The notes: generated from the letters alone by a model not told the origin. A stretch of DNA of 64,000 nt from Proteiniborus ethanoligenes (GCF_900107485.1 NZ_FNQE01000003.1:62001-126000); one strand, 5' to 3'. Numbered from the stretch's first letter, positions 9,601-18,613 are shown. Program-made: numbers and translations.

Positions 9601-11142
9601 TTGAATAAATCTAATTTTTTATATGGAGCATTTGTTCTTGCAATAGTTAATTTTATTGTAAGATTTATTGGATTTGGATATAAGATTATGCTATCAAAAT
9701 TAATTGGCCCTGAAGGAATAGGGCTTTTTCAGATGGCTTCTCCAATTCTAATGTTTTTTATAACCTTCACTACAGCGGGGGTTCCCATAGCCGTATCTAA
9801 GCTAGTAGCTTCTCAAAAGGCTTCTGGAAATAATCAAGGTTGCAAAAAAGTTTTAAAAACTGCACTCCTTCTTGCTTTTTCTATGTCCTCTATATTTATT
9901 GCTATTATAGTTCTATTTGGGCAATTTATCTGCTCTAGAATATTAAAAAACGATGATCTATACTACTTAATAATAATGCTCACTCCTGCTATAATGATAA
10001 TATCCATATCTGCAGCTATTAGAGGATATTTTTACGGTTTAAAAAAAGTCAGTCCTGCTGGAATTTCTCAAATTATTGAACAGCTTTCTAGAATACCCTT
10101 TGTTATAGTTACTATACACTTTTTCCAACCTATAAGCCCTAAGTATGGAGCAGCTATTGCAATTATTGGAATAAGTGTGGGAGAGATTTTAGGACTTTTG
10201 TGGTTAGTCCTTCATTACAAGCTATATTCTAGTTCGCAAGCACGTCTATCATTGAAAAGAGAGGTTCATGCTACTTTTCTATCTAGAATATTATTTATAG
10301 CTGCACCTATTACTTTTTCCAGATTAATAGGTATCATAATGCAATTAGCAAATACAGTTTTGATTCCACAGAAGCTTGTAGAGGCTGGTTATACTTCAAA
10401 AGAAGCAGTTTCAATATTGGGTAAGGTTATGGGAATGACTATGCCTATAATTTTTTTGCCATTTATAGTTACTTCAGCATTAATAGTAAACATTATTCCA
10501 AATTTATCGGAAGGTTTTGAGCGAAAAAGCTTTGGTTCTATTAGAGCTAATATAGAATTATGTATCAGACTCACTCTACTGATGGGCATACCACTTACTA
10601 CTCTATTTGTTTTGTTTTCAAAGCCAATTGCATTGACCTTGTATAATGATAAGCAAATAGCTTCATATTTAAGTTTTTTAGGGCTAAGTACTGTTTTTAT
10701 GTCTCTTCAAAGTACATTAGCAGGAATATTAAATGGAATTGGTAAGCAAGTCTCTGCAACATTAAACAGTTTTATTGGCATGTGTTTTCAGCTGTTTTTC
10801 ACATACTCTTTAGTCAGCAATCCTTCATATGGAATTAATGGGTTTTTTATTGGATTTATTACTTCAAGCATAATAATATGCACTCTGAATTTCATAACAT
10901 TAAGCAGAGTAATAAGTTTAAATGTAAAAATTCTAGATTATATAATAAAGCCAGTATTTGCTTCTATAGCTGGTATATTTTCAACAATTTTTTTATACAA
11001 TCTGCTACTGAATTCAACTATTAGAAGCTTTATTACATTATTAATAAGCCTTGCAATTGGAGGCTTGGTTTACCTGTTCATTTTATTTTTCACAAGAGCT
11101 CTTCCAGCTTCTCTAACAAAAAGGCTTTTTAACCTTAAGTAA
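9601..11142 (+). CDS. spoVB: SpoVB-family polysaccharide/lipid II flippase-like membrane protein
   Basis: This is a polytopic membrane protein of the MOP/MVF flippase superfamily, 513 residues with about 14 hydrophobic helices. SpoVB-type members help export peptidoglycan precursors during spore cortex formation; paralogues serve in vegetative polysaccharide export. Family features are the N-terminal NFIVRFIGFGYKIMLSKLIG and GIGLFQMASPILMF, and TTAGVPIAVSKLVA. The TTG at 9601 is chosen because GGGGTGG lies just upstream; the longer frame from 9580 would place that site inside the gene. It is a single-gene unit ended by a strong hairpin. Assignment to the family is firm; the sporulation role is inferred. 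Confidence 0.8.
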   Translation: MNKSNFLYGAFVLAIVNFIVRFIGFGYKIMLSKLIGPEGIGLFQMASPILMFFITFTTAGVPIAVSKLVASQKASGNNQGCKKVLKTALLLAFSMSSIFIAIIVLFGQFICSRILKNDDLYYLIIMLTPAIMIISISAAIRGYFYGLKKVSPAGISQIIEQLSRIPFVIVTIHFFQPISPKYGAAIAIIGISVGEILGLLWLVLHYKLYSSSQARLSLKREVHATFLSRILFIAAPITFSRLIGIIMQLANTVLIPQKLVEAGYTSKEAVSILGKVMGMTMPIIFLPFIVTSALIVNIIPNLSEGFERKSFGSIRANIELCIRLTLLMGIPLTTLFVLFSKPIALTLYNDKQIASYLSFLGLSTVFMSLQSTLAGILNGIGKQVSATLNSFIGMCFQLFFTYSLVSNPSYGINGFFIGFITSSIIICTLNFITLSRVISLNVKILDYIIKPVFASIAGIFSTIFLYNLLLNSTIRSFITLLISLAIGGLVYLFILFFTRALPASLTKRLFNLK

Positions 11143-11160
11143 TTAAAAAGCTGTAGAAAG

Positions 11161-11200
11161 ATAAACACATCAGCAGGATAAAAGGCTGATGTGTTTATTT
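11161..11200. terminator. Bidirectional terminator between spoVB-like gene and aminotransferase
   Basis: A perfect 14-base inverted repeat (11161-11174 with 11185-11198) with a 10-base loop is followed by T-rich sequence on both strands. It lies between two convergent genes. Confidence 0.85.
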
Positions 11201-11204
11201 GGGA

Positions 11205-12374
11205 TTAATTTTTATGACTTACAACAAATCTTTCTATTCTCTTTAGAGCTTCTACAATATTGCTCATGGAAGATGCATAGCAAGCCCTTATGAATCCTTC
11301 TCCACTTTCTCCAAATGCATTACCTGGTACTGCTAGGACTCTTTCCTCCATAAGGAGTTTTTCACAGAATTCATCTGAGGTCATGCCTGTTGATTCAACA
11401 GATGGAAACACATAAAAGGCACCTAAAGGCTCAAAGCAGTCTAAGCCTATTTTTCTAAATCCATCTACTAATACCCTTCTTCTTCTATTATATTCCTTTA
11501 CCATTTGTGTGACGCTATTATCTCCGTGTTTTAAGGCTTCAATTGCAGCATATTGTGATACTGTAGGAGAGCACATAATAGCATATTGATGGATTTTTTT
11601 CATTGCTTCTATTAGGATTGGGTGCCCACACACATATCCTAGCCTCCAGCCTGTCATTGCATATGCCTTAGAAAACCCGTTTATTATTATGGTTTTATCC
11701 TTCATTTCTGGAAAGCTTCCTATGGATACATGTTCCTCGGAATATGATAGTTCTGCATATATTTCGTCAGATAATACAATTATATCCTTATCCTTTAGCA
11801 CCTTTACAATCTTACTTAACTCTTCTCTATTCATAATAGCACCTGTCGGATTGTTAGGGTATGGAATTATAACTACCTTAGTTTTTGGAGTAATAGCCTC
11901 TTCTAACATTTCAGGTGTAAGCTTAAATTCGTCCTCTGCTCTAAGATTTAATACCTTTGGTGTAGCACCTGTAAAGGTAGTGCATCCTTTATATGCAACA
12001 AAGCTTGGCTCTGGTATAATAACTTCATCTCCAGGACCTACTAATGCTCTGAGAGCTATATCTATGCCTTCGCTGCCACCTACAGTAACTATTATCTCGG
12101 TTTCTGGATTGTAGGAAAGGTTAAATCTTCTATTTAAGTATTTTGAAATTTCATTACGCAACTCTATAAACCCAGCATTTGAAGAGTAATGAGTATGTCC
12201 TTCTTCAAGAGAATATATTCCAGCTTCCCTTACATTCCAAGGTGTAACAAAATCTGGTTCTCCTACACCTAAAGAGATTACATCATCCATTTCATTTATC
12301 ATATCAAAATATTTTCTTATACCAGATGGAGGCATATTCCTTACATTATCTAAAATCATATTTTCTAGTATCAT
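11205..12374 (-). CDS. PLP-dependent class I/II aminotransferase
   Basis: This is a fold-type I aminotransferase of the aspartate/aromatic (PatA/AraT-like) group, 389 residues. The PLP lysine is in INGFSKAYAMTGWRLGY. Other marks are IPYPNNPTGAIMNREEL, VLSDEIYAELSY and the C-terminal Arg that binds the substrate carboxylate in GFIRACYA. The exact amino donor cannot be told from sequence. Its start overlaps the stop of the Lrp-type regulator gene by four bases, so the two are translated as a pair. The T-box leader upstream ties expression to the charging of one tRNA, which suggests a role in metabolism of that amino acid. Confidence 0.9.
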   Translation of the reverse strand: MILENMILDNVRNMPPSGIRKYFDMINEMDDVISLGVGEPDFVTPWNVREAGIYSLEEGHTHYSSNAGFIELRNEISKYLNRRFNLSYNPETEIIVTVGGSEGIDIALRALVGPGDEVIIPEPSFVAYKGCTTFTGATPKVLNLRAEDEFKLTPEMLEEAITPKTKVVIIPYPNNPTGAIMNREELSKIVKVLKDKDIIVLSDEIYAELSYSEEHVSIGSFPEMKDKTIIINGFSKAYAMTGWRLGYVCGHPILIEAMKKIHQYAIMCSPTVSQYAAIEALKHGDNSVTQMVKEYNRRRRVLVDGFRKIGLDCFEPLGAFYVFPSVESTGMTSDEFCEKLLMEERVLAVPGNAFGESGEGFIRACYASSMSNIVEALKRIERFVVSHKN

Positions 12375-12850
12375 ATAATAATTACCTCTCTATTGTCGAT
12401 TTTCTTTGATTTAAATATAGTTCCATGCTCTTTATATTTTTTAAGAATAAAATGTGTAGACGTACTAAGAACATATTCTTGTACTGCTAGCTTTTGAGAG
12501 ACAAATAAGGCTACTTCTTTCATGGTTTTTCCTTCAACTATAACTGTTAAATCAAAGCCCCCTGACATTAGGTAACAAGCCTTAACCTCTGAATACTTAT
12601 ATATTCTTTCAGCTACCTTATCAAACCCTACTCCTCTTTGTGGAGTTATTCTTACTTCTATTAATGCTGTAACAGTATCTTTCCCAGTATTTTCCCAATT
12701 TATCAATGTTGTGTAGCCAGCAATTATACTTTTTTCCTCAAAATCCCTAATGGCTTCTCTTACCTCTTCAACTGTTTTTCCAGACATTGTAGCTATTTCC
12801 TTGTCTGTATATCTACTATTTTTCTCTAAAATCTCAAGAATCTCTTCCAT
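12371..12850 (-). CDS. Lrp/AsnC-family transcriptional regulator
   Basis: This 159-residue protein has an N-terminal winged helix (about residues 1-50, with YTDKEIATMSGKTVEEV as the helix-turn-helix) and a C-terminal RAM/Lrp ligand domain (about 60-140, including ACYLMSGGFDLTVIVEG). Such proteins sense amino acids and regulate their transport or turnover. It is coupled to the downstream aminotransferase, so it may autoregulate the pair. The ATG is preceded by AGGAGG. A T-box riboswitch precedes the gene, so synthesis of the regulator itself appears to respond to tRNA charging. Confidence 0.92.
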   Translation of the reverse strand: MEEILEILEKNSRYTDKEIATMSGKTVEEVREAIRDFEEKSIIAGYTTLINWENTGKDTVTALIEVRITPQRGVGFDKVAERIYKYSEVKACYLMSGGFDLTVIVEGKTMKEVALFVSQKLAVQEYVLSTSTHFILKKYKEHGTIFKSKKIDNREVIII

Positions 12851-12879
12851 TTTACACTCCTCCTATTATTATATAATAA

Positions 12880-13150
12880 AAAAATCCTCCATCCCAGAAA
12901 GGGACGAAGGATTTACTTCGCGGTACCACCCTAATAAGCAAATAGATTGCTCTCTCAGTTAGAATATATAAATATTCTATCCTCTATAACGTGAGGACAC
13001 GTCAGTATCTACATTAAGAGTAAAGCTCTTATTTTTCAACATGAGATTCAAAGACTGCTTCCATAAAGTTCCCTTACCAAAGTTCCACCAACCTTTAGCT
13101 CTCTAAAAAGGTCCCTAAATGTACTATTTCTTATCATTATCTTTAGTGAT
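12880..13150 (-). ncRNA. T-box leader (tRNA-sensing riboswitch) of the lrp-aminotransferase operon
   Basis: The minus strand contains the hallmark AGGGTGGTACCGCG (12932-12919). It is followed by an intrinsic terminator whose arms are 12901-12913 and 12883-12895 and end in a T run. Upstream are other conserved T-box parts: AGTA of the specifier loop, AGAGAG (13102-13097), the GGTTGGTGGAA region and TTTGAATCTC. By the usual GAAY-NNN-A spacing the specifier could be CTC (13045-13043, leucine), but I did not fold the stem fully. The antiterminator bulge UGGU would fit a tRNA with discriminator A. Class certain; specificity tentative. Confidence 0.93.
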
Positions 13151-13166
13151 ATTAATATTTCTATAT

Positions 13167-13195
13167 ATTATATCCTTTACTGAGATTAATATCAA
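13167..13195 (-). promoter_or_regulatory. Sigma-A promoter of the T-box leader
   Basis: The minus strand shows TTGATA (13195-13190), a 17-base spacer and TATAAT (13172-13167). Transcription would start near 13160, just ahead of the T-box stem I. Confidence 0.75.
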
Positions 13196-13379
13196 CTATT
13201 TTTTTATTTTAATAGAATTTACTATATCAAAAACCGACAAAAAGTTTAATTCCTTTCAATTTGGGTAGATATATATATTATGTGCGAAACAGTTTAGGCT
13301 TTTATAGCGTTTCAATGGATTTAAATTATAATTTATATTATTTTTAAAAATATATAAAATCTTTTAAGGGGTGAATTTT

Positions 13380-14852
13380 GTGTTTAAAAAAACTTTTCGT
13401 AAACCACCATGTGAAGAAGCAGAATGCATTGTAAAATATGTGGAAGACTCTTTAAGGGGTAAAAGAGTTGACAGTCCTGACGTTAAATATCCTCTTCATA
13501 ATCGTGTATTAGAGCATTTTGAAAAGCTCCTTGATAATGAAAGTAAAATGTCTAAATCTGCAAAAGAAATTCTCAATATAGCTAGTTCATTAAGTAGCTT
13601 TGATGTAGGTATGTCCCATATTTCCTACCAACTAATGGACTTTGCTGGAGAGATGGCATCTGTTAGTGAATCTAACCTTGCAATAGTTCAAGAAACAACT
13701 GCAAGCATGAACCAAGTAAGTGAAACTATAGATACAACTACTGACACTTTAAACAATCTTGCAAAGGAATCTGATTCACTAGCACATAAGAATAATGAAA
13801 GTATGGGTTTGCTTAAGGAAGTCCAATCTCTTAAGGATAATGTTATACAGGATACAGGAGTTATGAGTGAAAAAATACAGCAATTAGTAGATTTAGCTAC
13901 CGAGGTTGGAAGAATAGTAGAAAGCGTTCAAACAATTGCAGAGCAAACAAATTTATTAGCTCTAAATGCAGCTATAGAGGCAGCAAGAGCAGGAGAACAT
14001 GGTCGTGGCTTTGCTGTAGTGGCTCAAGAGGTTCGAAAGCTAGCTGATGATACTAAAGAAAATCTACAGGGAATGCGACAGTTTGTAGAGCGTATTCACG
14101 AAGCAGCACAGGATGGAATAGAAAGCTTAGATAACACTTTAGAGTCTACTGGTCAGATGAGTGACAAAATTGAAATGGTATCAAAAACCGTTGGTGAAAA
14201 CATGAAAATGCTTAATAGTGTAACTAATAATGTAGACGTAATACATAAATCTATGCAGGGCATAAGGGTGGCTGCTAATGAAATAAATCACGCTATGGAA
14301 GCTTCAAGTATTGATGCTGAAAAGCTTAGCCACATGACACAAAGCATACATAATGAAGCAACACAAAGCGTAGAGTTTGCTAAGCAAATATCCCAAATGG
14401 ATAATAAGCTTTCTGAAATCGTTAGTAGCATTTTTGCTGGTCTTAAGGGTGGAAGCAATGCTATTACAAATGAGGAAATATTAGAGGTTATTAATAAAGC
14501 TAAGAAATCTCATGTTGAATGGGTGAAGGGACTAAATAAGATAGTAACCGAAATGCGCAGCTATCCAATTCAAACTGACTCTAAAAGATGTGCCTTCGGT
14601 CATTTTTATCATGCAATGCACATAGATCATCCAACAATCATAGATGATTGGAACCATATAGACAAAATTCACCATGATTTTCACGGCATAGGAGATGATG
14701 TAATAGCTGCAGTAAAGAATAATGATTCTGTAGCTGCACATAAGCTTTATGATGAAGCAGACAGCCTCTCAAAGCAAATGCTATCTCTCTTAGAAAAAGT
14801 TGAGAAAAAAATCGAAGGGCTTATTGAAGATGGAATAAAAATATGTAGATAA
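13380..14852 (+). CDS. Soluble methyl-accepting chemotaxis protein with C-terminal CZB zinc domain
   Basis: This is a cytoplasmic chemoreceptor. No transmembrane helix or HAMP domain is present. The coiled-coil signalling domain (about residues 60-345) has the conserved tip [20 protein letters not shown] and [16 protein letters not shown] that bind CheA and CheW. The last 120 residues form a chemoreceptor zinc-binding (CZB) domain with the 3His/1Cys set: His in KSHVEWV, Cys in [11 protein letters not shown] and His in [12 protein letters not shown] domains sense zinc or hypochlorous acid in other bacteria. The second GTG (13380) fits the AAGGGGTG site better than the one at 13371. No che genes are near. 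Confidence 0.92.
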   Translation: MFKKTFRKPPCEEAECIVKYVEDSLRGKRVDSPDVKYPLHNRVLEHFEKLLDNESKMSKSAKEILNIASSLSSFDVGMSHISYQLMDFAGEMASVSESNLAIVQETTASMNQVSETIDTTTDTLNNLAKESDSLAHKNNESMGLLKEVQSLKDNVIQDTGVMSEKIQQLVDLATEVGRIVESVQTIAEQTNLLALNAAIEAARAGEHGRGFAVVAQEVRKLADDTKENLQGMRQFVERIHEAAQDGIESLDNTLESTGQMSDKIEMVSKTVGENMKMLNSVTNNVDVIHKSMQGIRVAANEINHAMEASSIDAEKLSHMTQSIHNEATQSVEFAKQISQMDNKLSEIVSSIFAGLKGGSNAITNEEILEVINKAKKSHVEWVKGLNKIVTEMRSYPIQTDSKRCAFGHFYHAMHIDHPTIIDDWNHIDKIHHDFHGIGDDVIAAVKNNDSVAAHKLYDEADSLSKQMLSLLEKVEKKIEGLIEDGIKICR

Positions 14853-14855
14853 AAT

Positions 14856-14890
14856 ATAAAATCCTTAAGCAAATTGCTTAAGGATTTTAT
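14856..14890. terminator. Bidirectional terminator shared by the chemoreceptor gene and 6S RNA
   Basis: A perfect 17-base inverted repeat (14856-14872 with 14874-14890) lies immediately after the chemoreceptor stop codon and at the 3' end of the 6S RNA on the other strand. T runs occur on both sides. Confidence 0.85.
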
Positions 14891-15071
14891 ATTCCCGGGA
14901 TGCCGTTTGCCTAGCTAATTCACACCCGCATATCTGCAGGTGGGTGTCCTGCCACTAGATTCTGATTACCAATGTAGTTAGGCCTATCATCCACTAATGA
15001 ACTTAGACTCCCGTATAAACTATGTCGGTTGAATTACCATAGACTATCGCACATCTCAGGAAGAATTCTAT
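14890..15071 (-). ncRNA. ssrS: 6S RNA
   Basis: 6S RNA binds sigma-A RNA polymerase holoenzyme and mimics an open promoter. On the minus strand the molecule begins with TTCCTGAGATGTGCG and ends with ACGGCATCCCGGGAA. These close as the terminal stem TTCCtGaGATG/CATCcCgGGAA, the same pattern as bacterial 6S ends. The interior folds into a long broken hairpin with a central bubble, and there is no open frame. A good promoter lies upstream and a hairpin terminator downstream, giving an RNA of about 180 bases. It was recognised by pattern; a covariance model would confirm it. Confidence 0.85.
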
Positions 15072-15077
15072 AATTCA

Positions 15078-15105
15078 ATTATACTATACTTTAGCAAAAT
15101 ATCAA
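15078..15105 (-). promoter_or_regulatory. Promoter of 6S RNA
   Basis: The minus strand has TTGATA (15105-15100), a 16-base spacer and TATAAT (15083-15078). The start is expected near 15071, just before the 6S terminal stem. Confidence 0.75.
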
Positions 15106-15217
15106 ATTAAAATCTTTAATTTTTTTTGCTATTATCTGCTATTATCTAGGTTTGATTAGATAACGGTAGTTATTTCTTAATATTTTAATGAATTCTTAGT
15201 CTGCTAAAACAAAATAA

Positions 15218-16981
15218 TTAAGCACATTTATTAATTATTTTATCTAGTTCTTCTTCGTCTATACTTTCATTTTCCAACAAGCTATTGGTAATACTTTCCA
15301 ATGTGTAAATATTCTCTTTTAATATTTGTAGAGTATTTGAATAAAGTTCATTTACTATGCTTTTTGCTCTGTCTAATATATAAGCATTGTTCCCAAGGCT
15401 ATCTCCTAATAGCAGCTCATAATTTAATAATCCTGCTTCTTTATCCATACCGTATTTTGCAATCATTGCAAATATCATATCTGTAGTCTTTTGTAAGTCA
15501 TTTGAAGCCCCTGTAGTTATTTTATCTTTACCAAAGATTAGCTCTTCAGCAGCCCTTCCACCAAGTGCAATCATAATATGGTTTAATATATCTTCTTTAG
15601 ATTGATATAACTTATCTGGAGGAATGTTCATACTAAATCCTCCTGCTCCTTTAGTACTGGGAATAATACTAATTTTAGTTACCCTATTTAGTGGAGAAAC
15701 AAGCTTAGTTACTAATGCATGTCCTGCCTCATGATAAGCAGTAACCTTTCTTTCTTCTAAGGATATATAGCTTCTATCCTTTTTTTCTTCTCCTGCAATA
15801 ACAGTATAAAAAGCTTTGTCTATATGATTCATATCTATACTGCTGTGGTTGAATCTAGCAGCTATCATAGCTGATTCGTTCATAAGGCTTTCTAGCTTTG
15901 CACCACTGAAATATACTGTTTGGTAAGCAATTCTTTTTAAATCGACACTGTCGCTTATTGGCTTGTTTTTGCTATGGAGCTCTAATATTTTATATCTAGC
16001 ATTAATATCTGGAAGGCCAACCTCTAGCTGTCTATCAAATCTGCCTGGCCTTAATAAGGCTTCGTCTAATGTGTCTATTCTGTTAGTGGCAGCAACTACT
16101 ATAATGCCTTCATTTCCCTTAAAGCCTGACATTTCTGTTAGCAATGCATTAAGAGTTCTATCACTTTCATCAGATGCTCCATTAGCAGAGCTACCTTTTC
16201 TTTTTTTACCAAGAGCATCTATTTCATCTATAAAGATTACACATTTTTCAGCTCCTCTAGCTTTTTTAAATAAGCTCCTTATTCTGCTAGCTCCAAGTCC
16301 AGCATAGACTTGGATAAAATCCGAACCAGTTACTGCATAAAATGGAACCTTTGCTTCACCTGCTAAGGCCTTTGCGAGTAATGTTTTACCAGTTCCAGGA
16401 GGTCCATAAAGTAGTACCCCCCTAGGCATTCTAGCGCCATATCTTTCATATTTTTCAGGTTCTCTAATAAAATCTACCATCTCTCGCAGGTTTTCTTTTA
16501 CTTCTTCGTTTCCCGCCACATCATCAAAGGTTGTAGAAAATGGTACATTTCCAGCATCTTCAATAGTTGACATTTGAGTCATTTCTTTTTGAGCCTGCTT
16601 CGATGAATTTTTATTTAAAAAGTAAAAAAATCCACCAAATACAATTAAAACAAAAAATATGGTTAATATATCCTTTATTGTGTTATTTCCATTAGTCTCC
16701 CATACATTTATTCCATAGCCTAAAAGCCTTTCTTTAAATCCTTCTGCTCTTGGATTATCTGTTTCAAACAGGCTTCCATCTTTGAATTCACCTGTTATTT
16801 TTGCGTCCTGACTCAAATAAACAGTTTTTATATTACTGTTTTCAAGGTTTTCATTAAATTCTACATAGGATATTTTTTTTATCTGTGTATCATTTCTAAA
16901 AAAAACAAATATAGAAACTAATACTAAAACCATAACAGCAATTAGTACAATTAAAACTTTTTTGCTTTTTAGTAATTCCAT
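15218..16981 (-). CDS. ftsH: FtsH-family membrane AAA+ zinc metalloprotease
   Basis: FtsH is a hexameric membrane protease that unfolds and degrades membrane and short-lived cytosolic proteins. The order is a transmembrane helix (about 7-27), an extracytoplasmic FtsH_ext region, a second helix (about 105-125), the AAA module (GPPGTGKT Walker A, CVIFIDEIDA Walker B, GRFDRQLEV second region) and the M41 peptidase with HEAGH plus the distal acidic ligand near GASNDLQKT. At 587 residues it is slightly short because the basic C-terminal tail is missing. It stands alone rather than beside tilS/hpt, so it may be an additional paralogue; that cannot be settled from this window. Confidence 0.92.
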   Translation of the reverse strand: MELLKSKKVLIVLIAVMVLVLVSIFVFFRNDTQIKKISYVEFNENLENSNIKTVYLSQDAKITGEFKDGSLFETDNPRAEGFKERLLGYGINVWETNGNNTIKDILTIFFVLIVFGGFFYFLNKNSSKQAQKEMTQMSTIEDAGNVPFSTTFDDVAGNEEVKENLREMVDFIREPEKYERYGARMPRGVLLYGPPGTGKTLLAKALAGEAKVPFYAVTGSDFIQVYAGLGASRIRSLFKKARGAEKCVIFIDEIDALGKKRKGSSANGASDESDRTLNALLTEMSGFKGNEGIIVVAATNRIDTLDEALLRPGRFDRQLEVGLPDINARYKILELHSKNKPISDSVDLKRIAYQTVYFSGAKLESLMNESAMIAARFNHSSIDMNHIDKAFYTVIAGEEKKDRSYISLEERKVTAYHEAGHALVTKLVSPLNRVTKISIIPSTKGAGGFSMNIPPDKLYQSKEDILNHIMIALGGRAAEELIFGKDKITTGASNDLQKTTDMIFAMIAKYGMDKEAGLLNYELLLGDSLGNNAYILDRAKSIVNELYSNTLQILKENIYTLESITNSLLENESIDEEELDKIINKCA

Positions 16982-17079
16982 ACTTGTCCCCTTTCTAGTT
17001 TACATAATATATAAAAATTATAACACAGTCTTGCTATTATGTCTATTTAAAACATTTTGGTTAACATAATTAATTTTAA

Positions 17080-17105
17080 TTTAGAGGGTGTGAAAACCCT
17101 CTAAA
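17080..17105 (-). terminator. Terminator of the 96-residue protein gene
   Basis: An 8-base inverted repeat TTAGAGGG/CCCTCTAA (17081-17088 and 17097-17104) lies just past the stop codon of the minus-strand gene ending at 17109, with an AT-rich tail. Confidence 0.65.
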
Positions 17106-17108
17106 TTT

Positions 17109-17399
17109 TTATTCGTTTCCTTTTAATATTTTTAGTAATCTATCCAAATTTTGACTTTGCTCTTCATTTAGCATAGGTCGTAAGCTTTCTAGCTGCTTAA
17201 GCTTTGTTAGAAATTCTTCCCTTCCCATATCATCCTTTAGTTTTTTGTTCAGCTTTATTATTTCAAATACAATTTCTTCTCCTGACTTGTTTGAATATTG
17301 TTCCGCAATATTTTTGATTGTGTCTAGCTGCTCCTGCGTAGGTTCTATTTTTCCCTTAATCTCCTCTATTACTTCCTCTATTTTTTTATTATTGTCCAT
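17109..17399 (-). CDS. Small acidic helical protein of unknown function
   Basis: This is a 96-residue charged protein predicted to be almost all alpha-helix, with heptad-like leucine spacing (KLKQLESLRPML, NLDRLLKILKG). No signal peptide, membrane segment or cysteine is seen. I do not recognise the family. It has a strong GAGGAGG site and its own terminator, so it is a real gene. It is transcribed divergently from the gene at 17648. That protein's C-terminus has similar helical SMINLIKPILG and KMLQVLN patterns, so the two may be functionally linked; that is inference. Confidence 0.75.
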   Translation of the reverse strand: MDNNKKIEEVIEEIKGKIEPTQEQLDTIKNIAEQYSNKSGEEIVFEIIKLNKKLKDDMGREEFLTKLKQLESLRPMLNEEQSQNLDRLLKILKGNE

Positions 17400-17530
17400 G
17401 CTTTTTCCTCCTCATTAATTTATATATAAATCTATGTAAAAAAGAGCATGTCATATTACACAATCAGGAAATTTAATTTCCCCTTTGCTAAATTTTCTTT
17501 TTCTTTACTTTTCTCCATATGAATATTTTG

Positions 17531-17564
17531 TAACCATATCTCTTATATCCACATACTATGGTTA
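17531..17564. repeat. Inverted repeat between the two divergent small genes
   Basis: An 8-base inverted repeat TAACCATA/TATGGTTA (17531-17538 and 17557-17564, 18-base gap) lies in the 248-base divergent intergenic region. It could be a shared operator. No firm promoter consensus was found beside it. Confidence 0.35.
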
Positions 17565-17647
17565 TATATTGACTAAAACCAAAGATAGTGTACGAATAAT
17601 AAATTATATTTAAATAGTTTTTAAATTTTATATTAGGAGGAGTAAAA

Positions 17648-18376
17648 GTGAACGAAATTCTTTCAGTTCCTTCAGATGGAGAGATTACTACTCAATCAAA
17701 TTTACATATTAATAAATTCATACTGCTCATACCTTTAATATTATTAGTAGTTAAAAGCATGGATGGGTTAAAAAGAAAAAGCAGTGATATATTTAGTCTC
17801 GGAAGTGAGCTGATAGCTTCCATAGATTATGAAAGTTTAAGTGAAAAAATAGACATGCTAAAAAAAATAGGTCCCTATTTACCTGAGAATCTTATATATT
17901 CTCTAAATTCAATTGTCCTCATAGGAGAAAAAGCAGTTAAAGTAATAGGGTTAATGGATTTTGTTTCTACTAATAAATCTTATCAGCCTATTTCGTCTAT
18001 TGGAGAATTAAGCAGTAAGGATAGGATTAACGGTATTCTTTCTACTATAAAAGATGATATTTCTGATGAAAAAGTAAAAAATATAAAGCCTGCAATAGAT
18101 ATAATTTTGAATTTTGATAAGTACAAGGATCTGGTTAATATGTTTTCAAGCTTAAATTCTATGACAAATAAGATTGAAAAAAAACCAGCACCAACTGAAA
18201 AAACAGAATCAGTTATAGAGCCTAGTGAAAGTAATAAAAATCAATTAGAAAGCATGATAAATCTAATTAAGCCAATATTAGGAGATAATCCAAATATATC
18301 TACGGAAAAAATTAGTGATATGTTTAAAATGCTCCAAGTGCTGAATATGAATAATGCATCTGATAATAAAAATTAA
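17648..18376 (+). CDS. Unknown protein with one hydrophobic segment
   Basis: The 242-residue protein starts with GTG behind AGGAGGAG. A hydrophobic stretch at about residues 26-36 (FILLIPLILLVV) may be a membrane anchor. It is followed by helical segments, a Pro/Glu/Ser-rich linker near residues 175-195 (KKPAPTEKTE) and a final helical part. No catalytic motif is visible and I do not recognise the family. The layout (short N-terminus, anchor, soluble helices) suggests a membrane-tethered cytoplasmic scaffold. It is divergent from the 96-residue gene and precedes a 38-residue protein gene. Confidence 0.7.
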   Translation: MNEILSVPSDGEITTQSNLHINKFILLIPLILLVVKSMDGLKRKSSDIFSLGSELIASIDYESLSEKIDMLKKIGPYLPENLIYSLNSIVLIGEKAVKVIGLMDFVSTNKSYQPISSIGELSSKDRINGILSTIKDDISDEKVKNIKPAIDIILNFDKYKDLVNMFSSLNSMTNKIEKKPAPTEKTESVIEPSESNKNQLESMINLIKPILGDNPNISTEKISDMFKMLQVLNMNNASDNKN

Positions 18377-18476
18377 AAATAAACTTTTCTCTTTGTCCTT
18401 TGTAACAAAAAAGTTAAATGATTAATATATTATACTAACCAAAGATTTGGTCACAATTAATTAAGGGGGTTTATTC

Positions 18477-18593
18477 ATGGGAAATAATAATTGCTTTGGC
18501 GGTAATGGTGATTCCCTACTATTCTTCTTCCTACTTCTAGTAATAATCTTCTGTGGATTCTGGGGAGATAACGGTTGGGGATGCGGTAGATAA
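18477..18593 (+). CDS. Tiny 38-residue hydrophobic Gly-rich protein
   Basis: An ATG at 18477 with a TAAGGGGG site opens a 38-codon frame ending at TAA 18591-18593. The peptide is MGNNNCFGGNGD, then a hydrophobic helix (SLLFFFLLLVIIFCGFW), then GDNGWGCGR. This Gly/Asn/Cys-flanked single helix resembles small sporulation-associated membrane proteins of Firmicutes (YjcZ-like). The resemblance is in architecture only. A strong terminator follows immediately, so it is a monocistronic small gene. A 14-base inverted repeat ACCAAAGATTTGGT (18438-18451) lies in its upstream region. Confidence 0.75.
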   Translation: MGNNNCFGGNGDSLLFFFLLLVIIFCGFWGDNGWGCGR

Positions 18594-18613
18594 GGCTCAA
18601 AAAATTACAAAGT

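Noticed and set aside
13015-13060. Firm assignment of the T-box specifier as leucine or methionine
   Set aside because: Both CTC and ATG lie close together in the loop region, and the stem could not be folded reliably by eye; CTC is kept only as a candidate.
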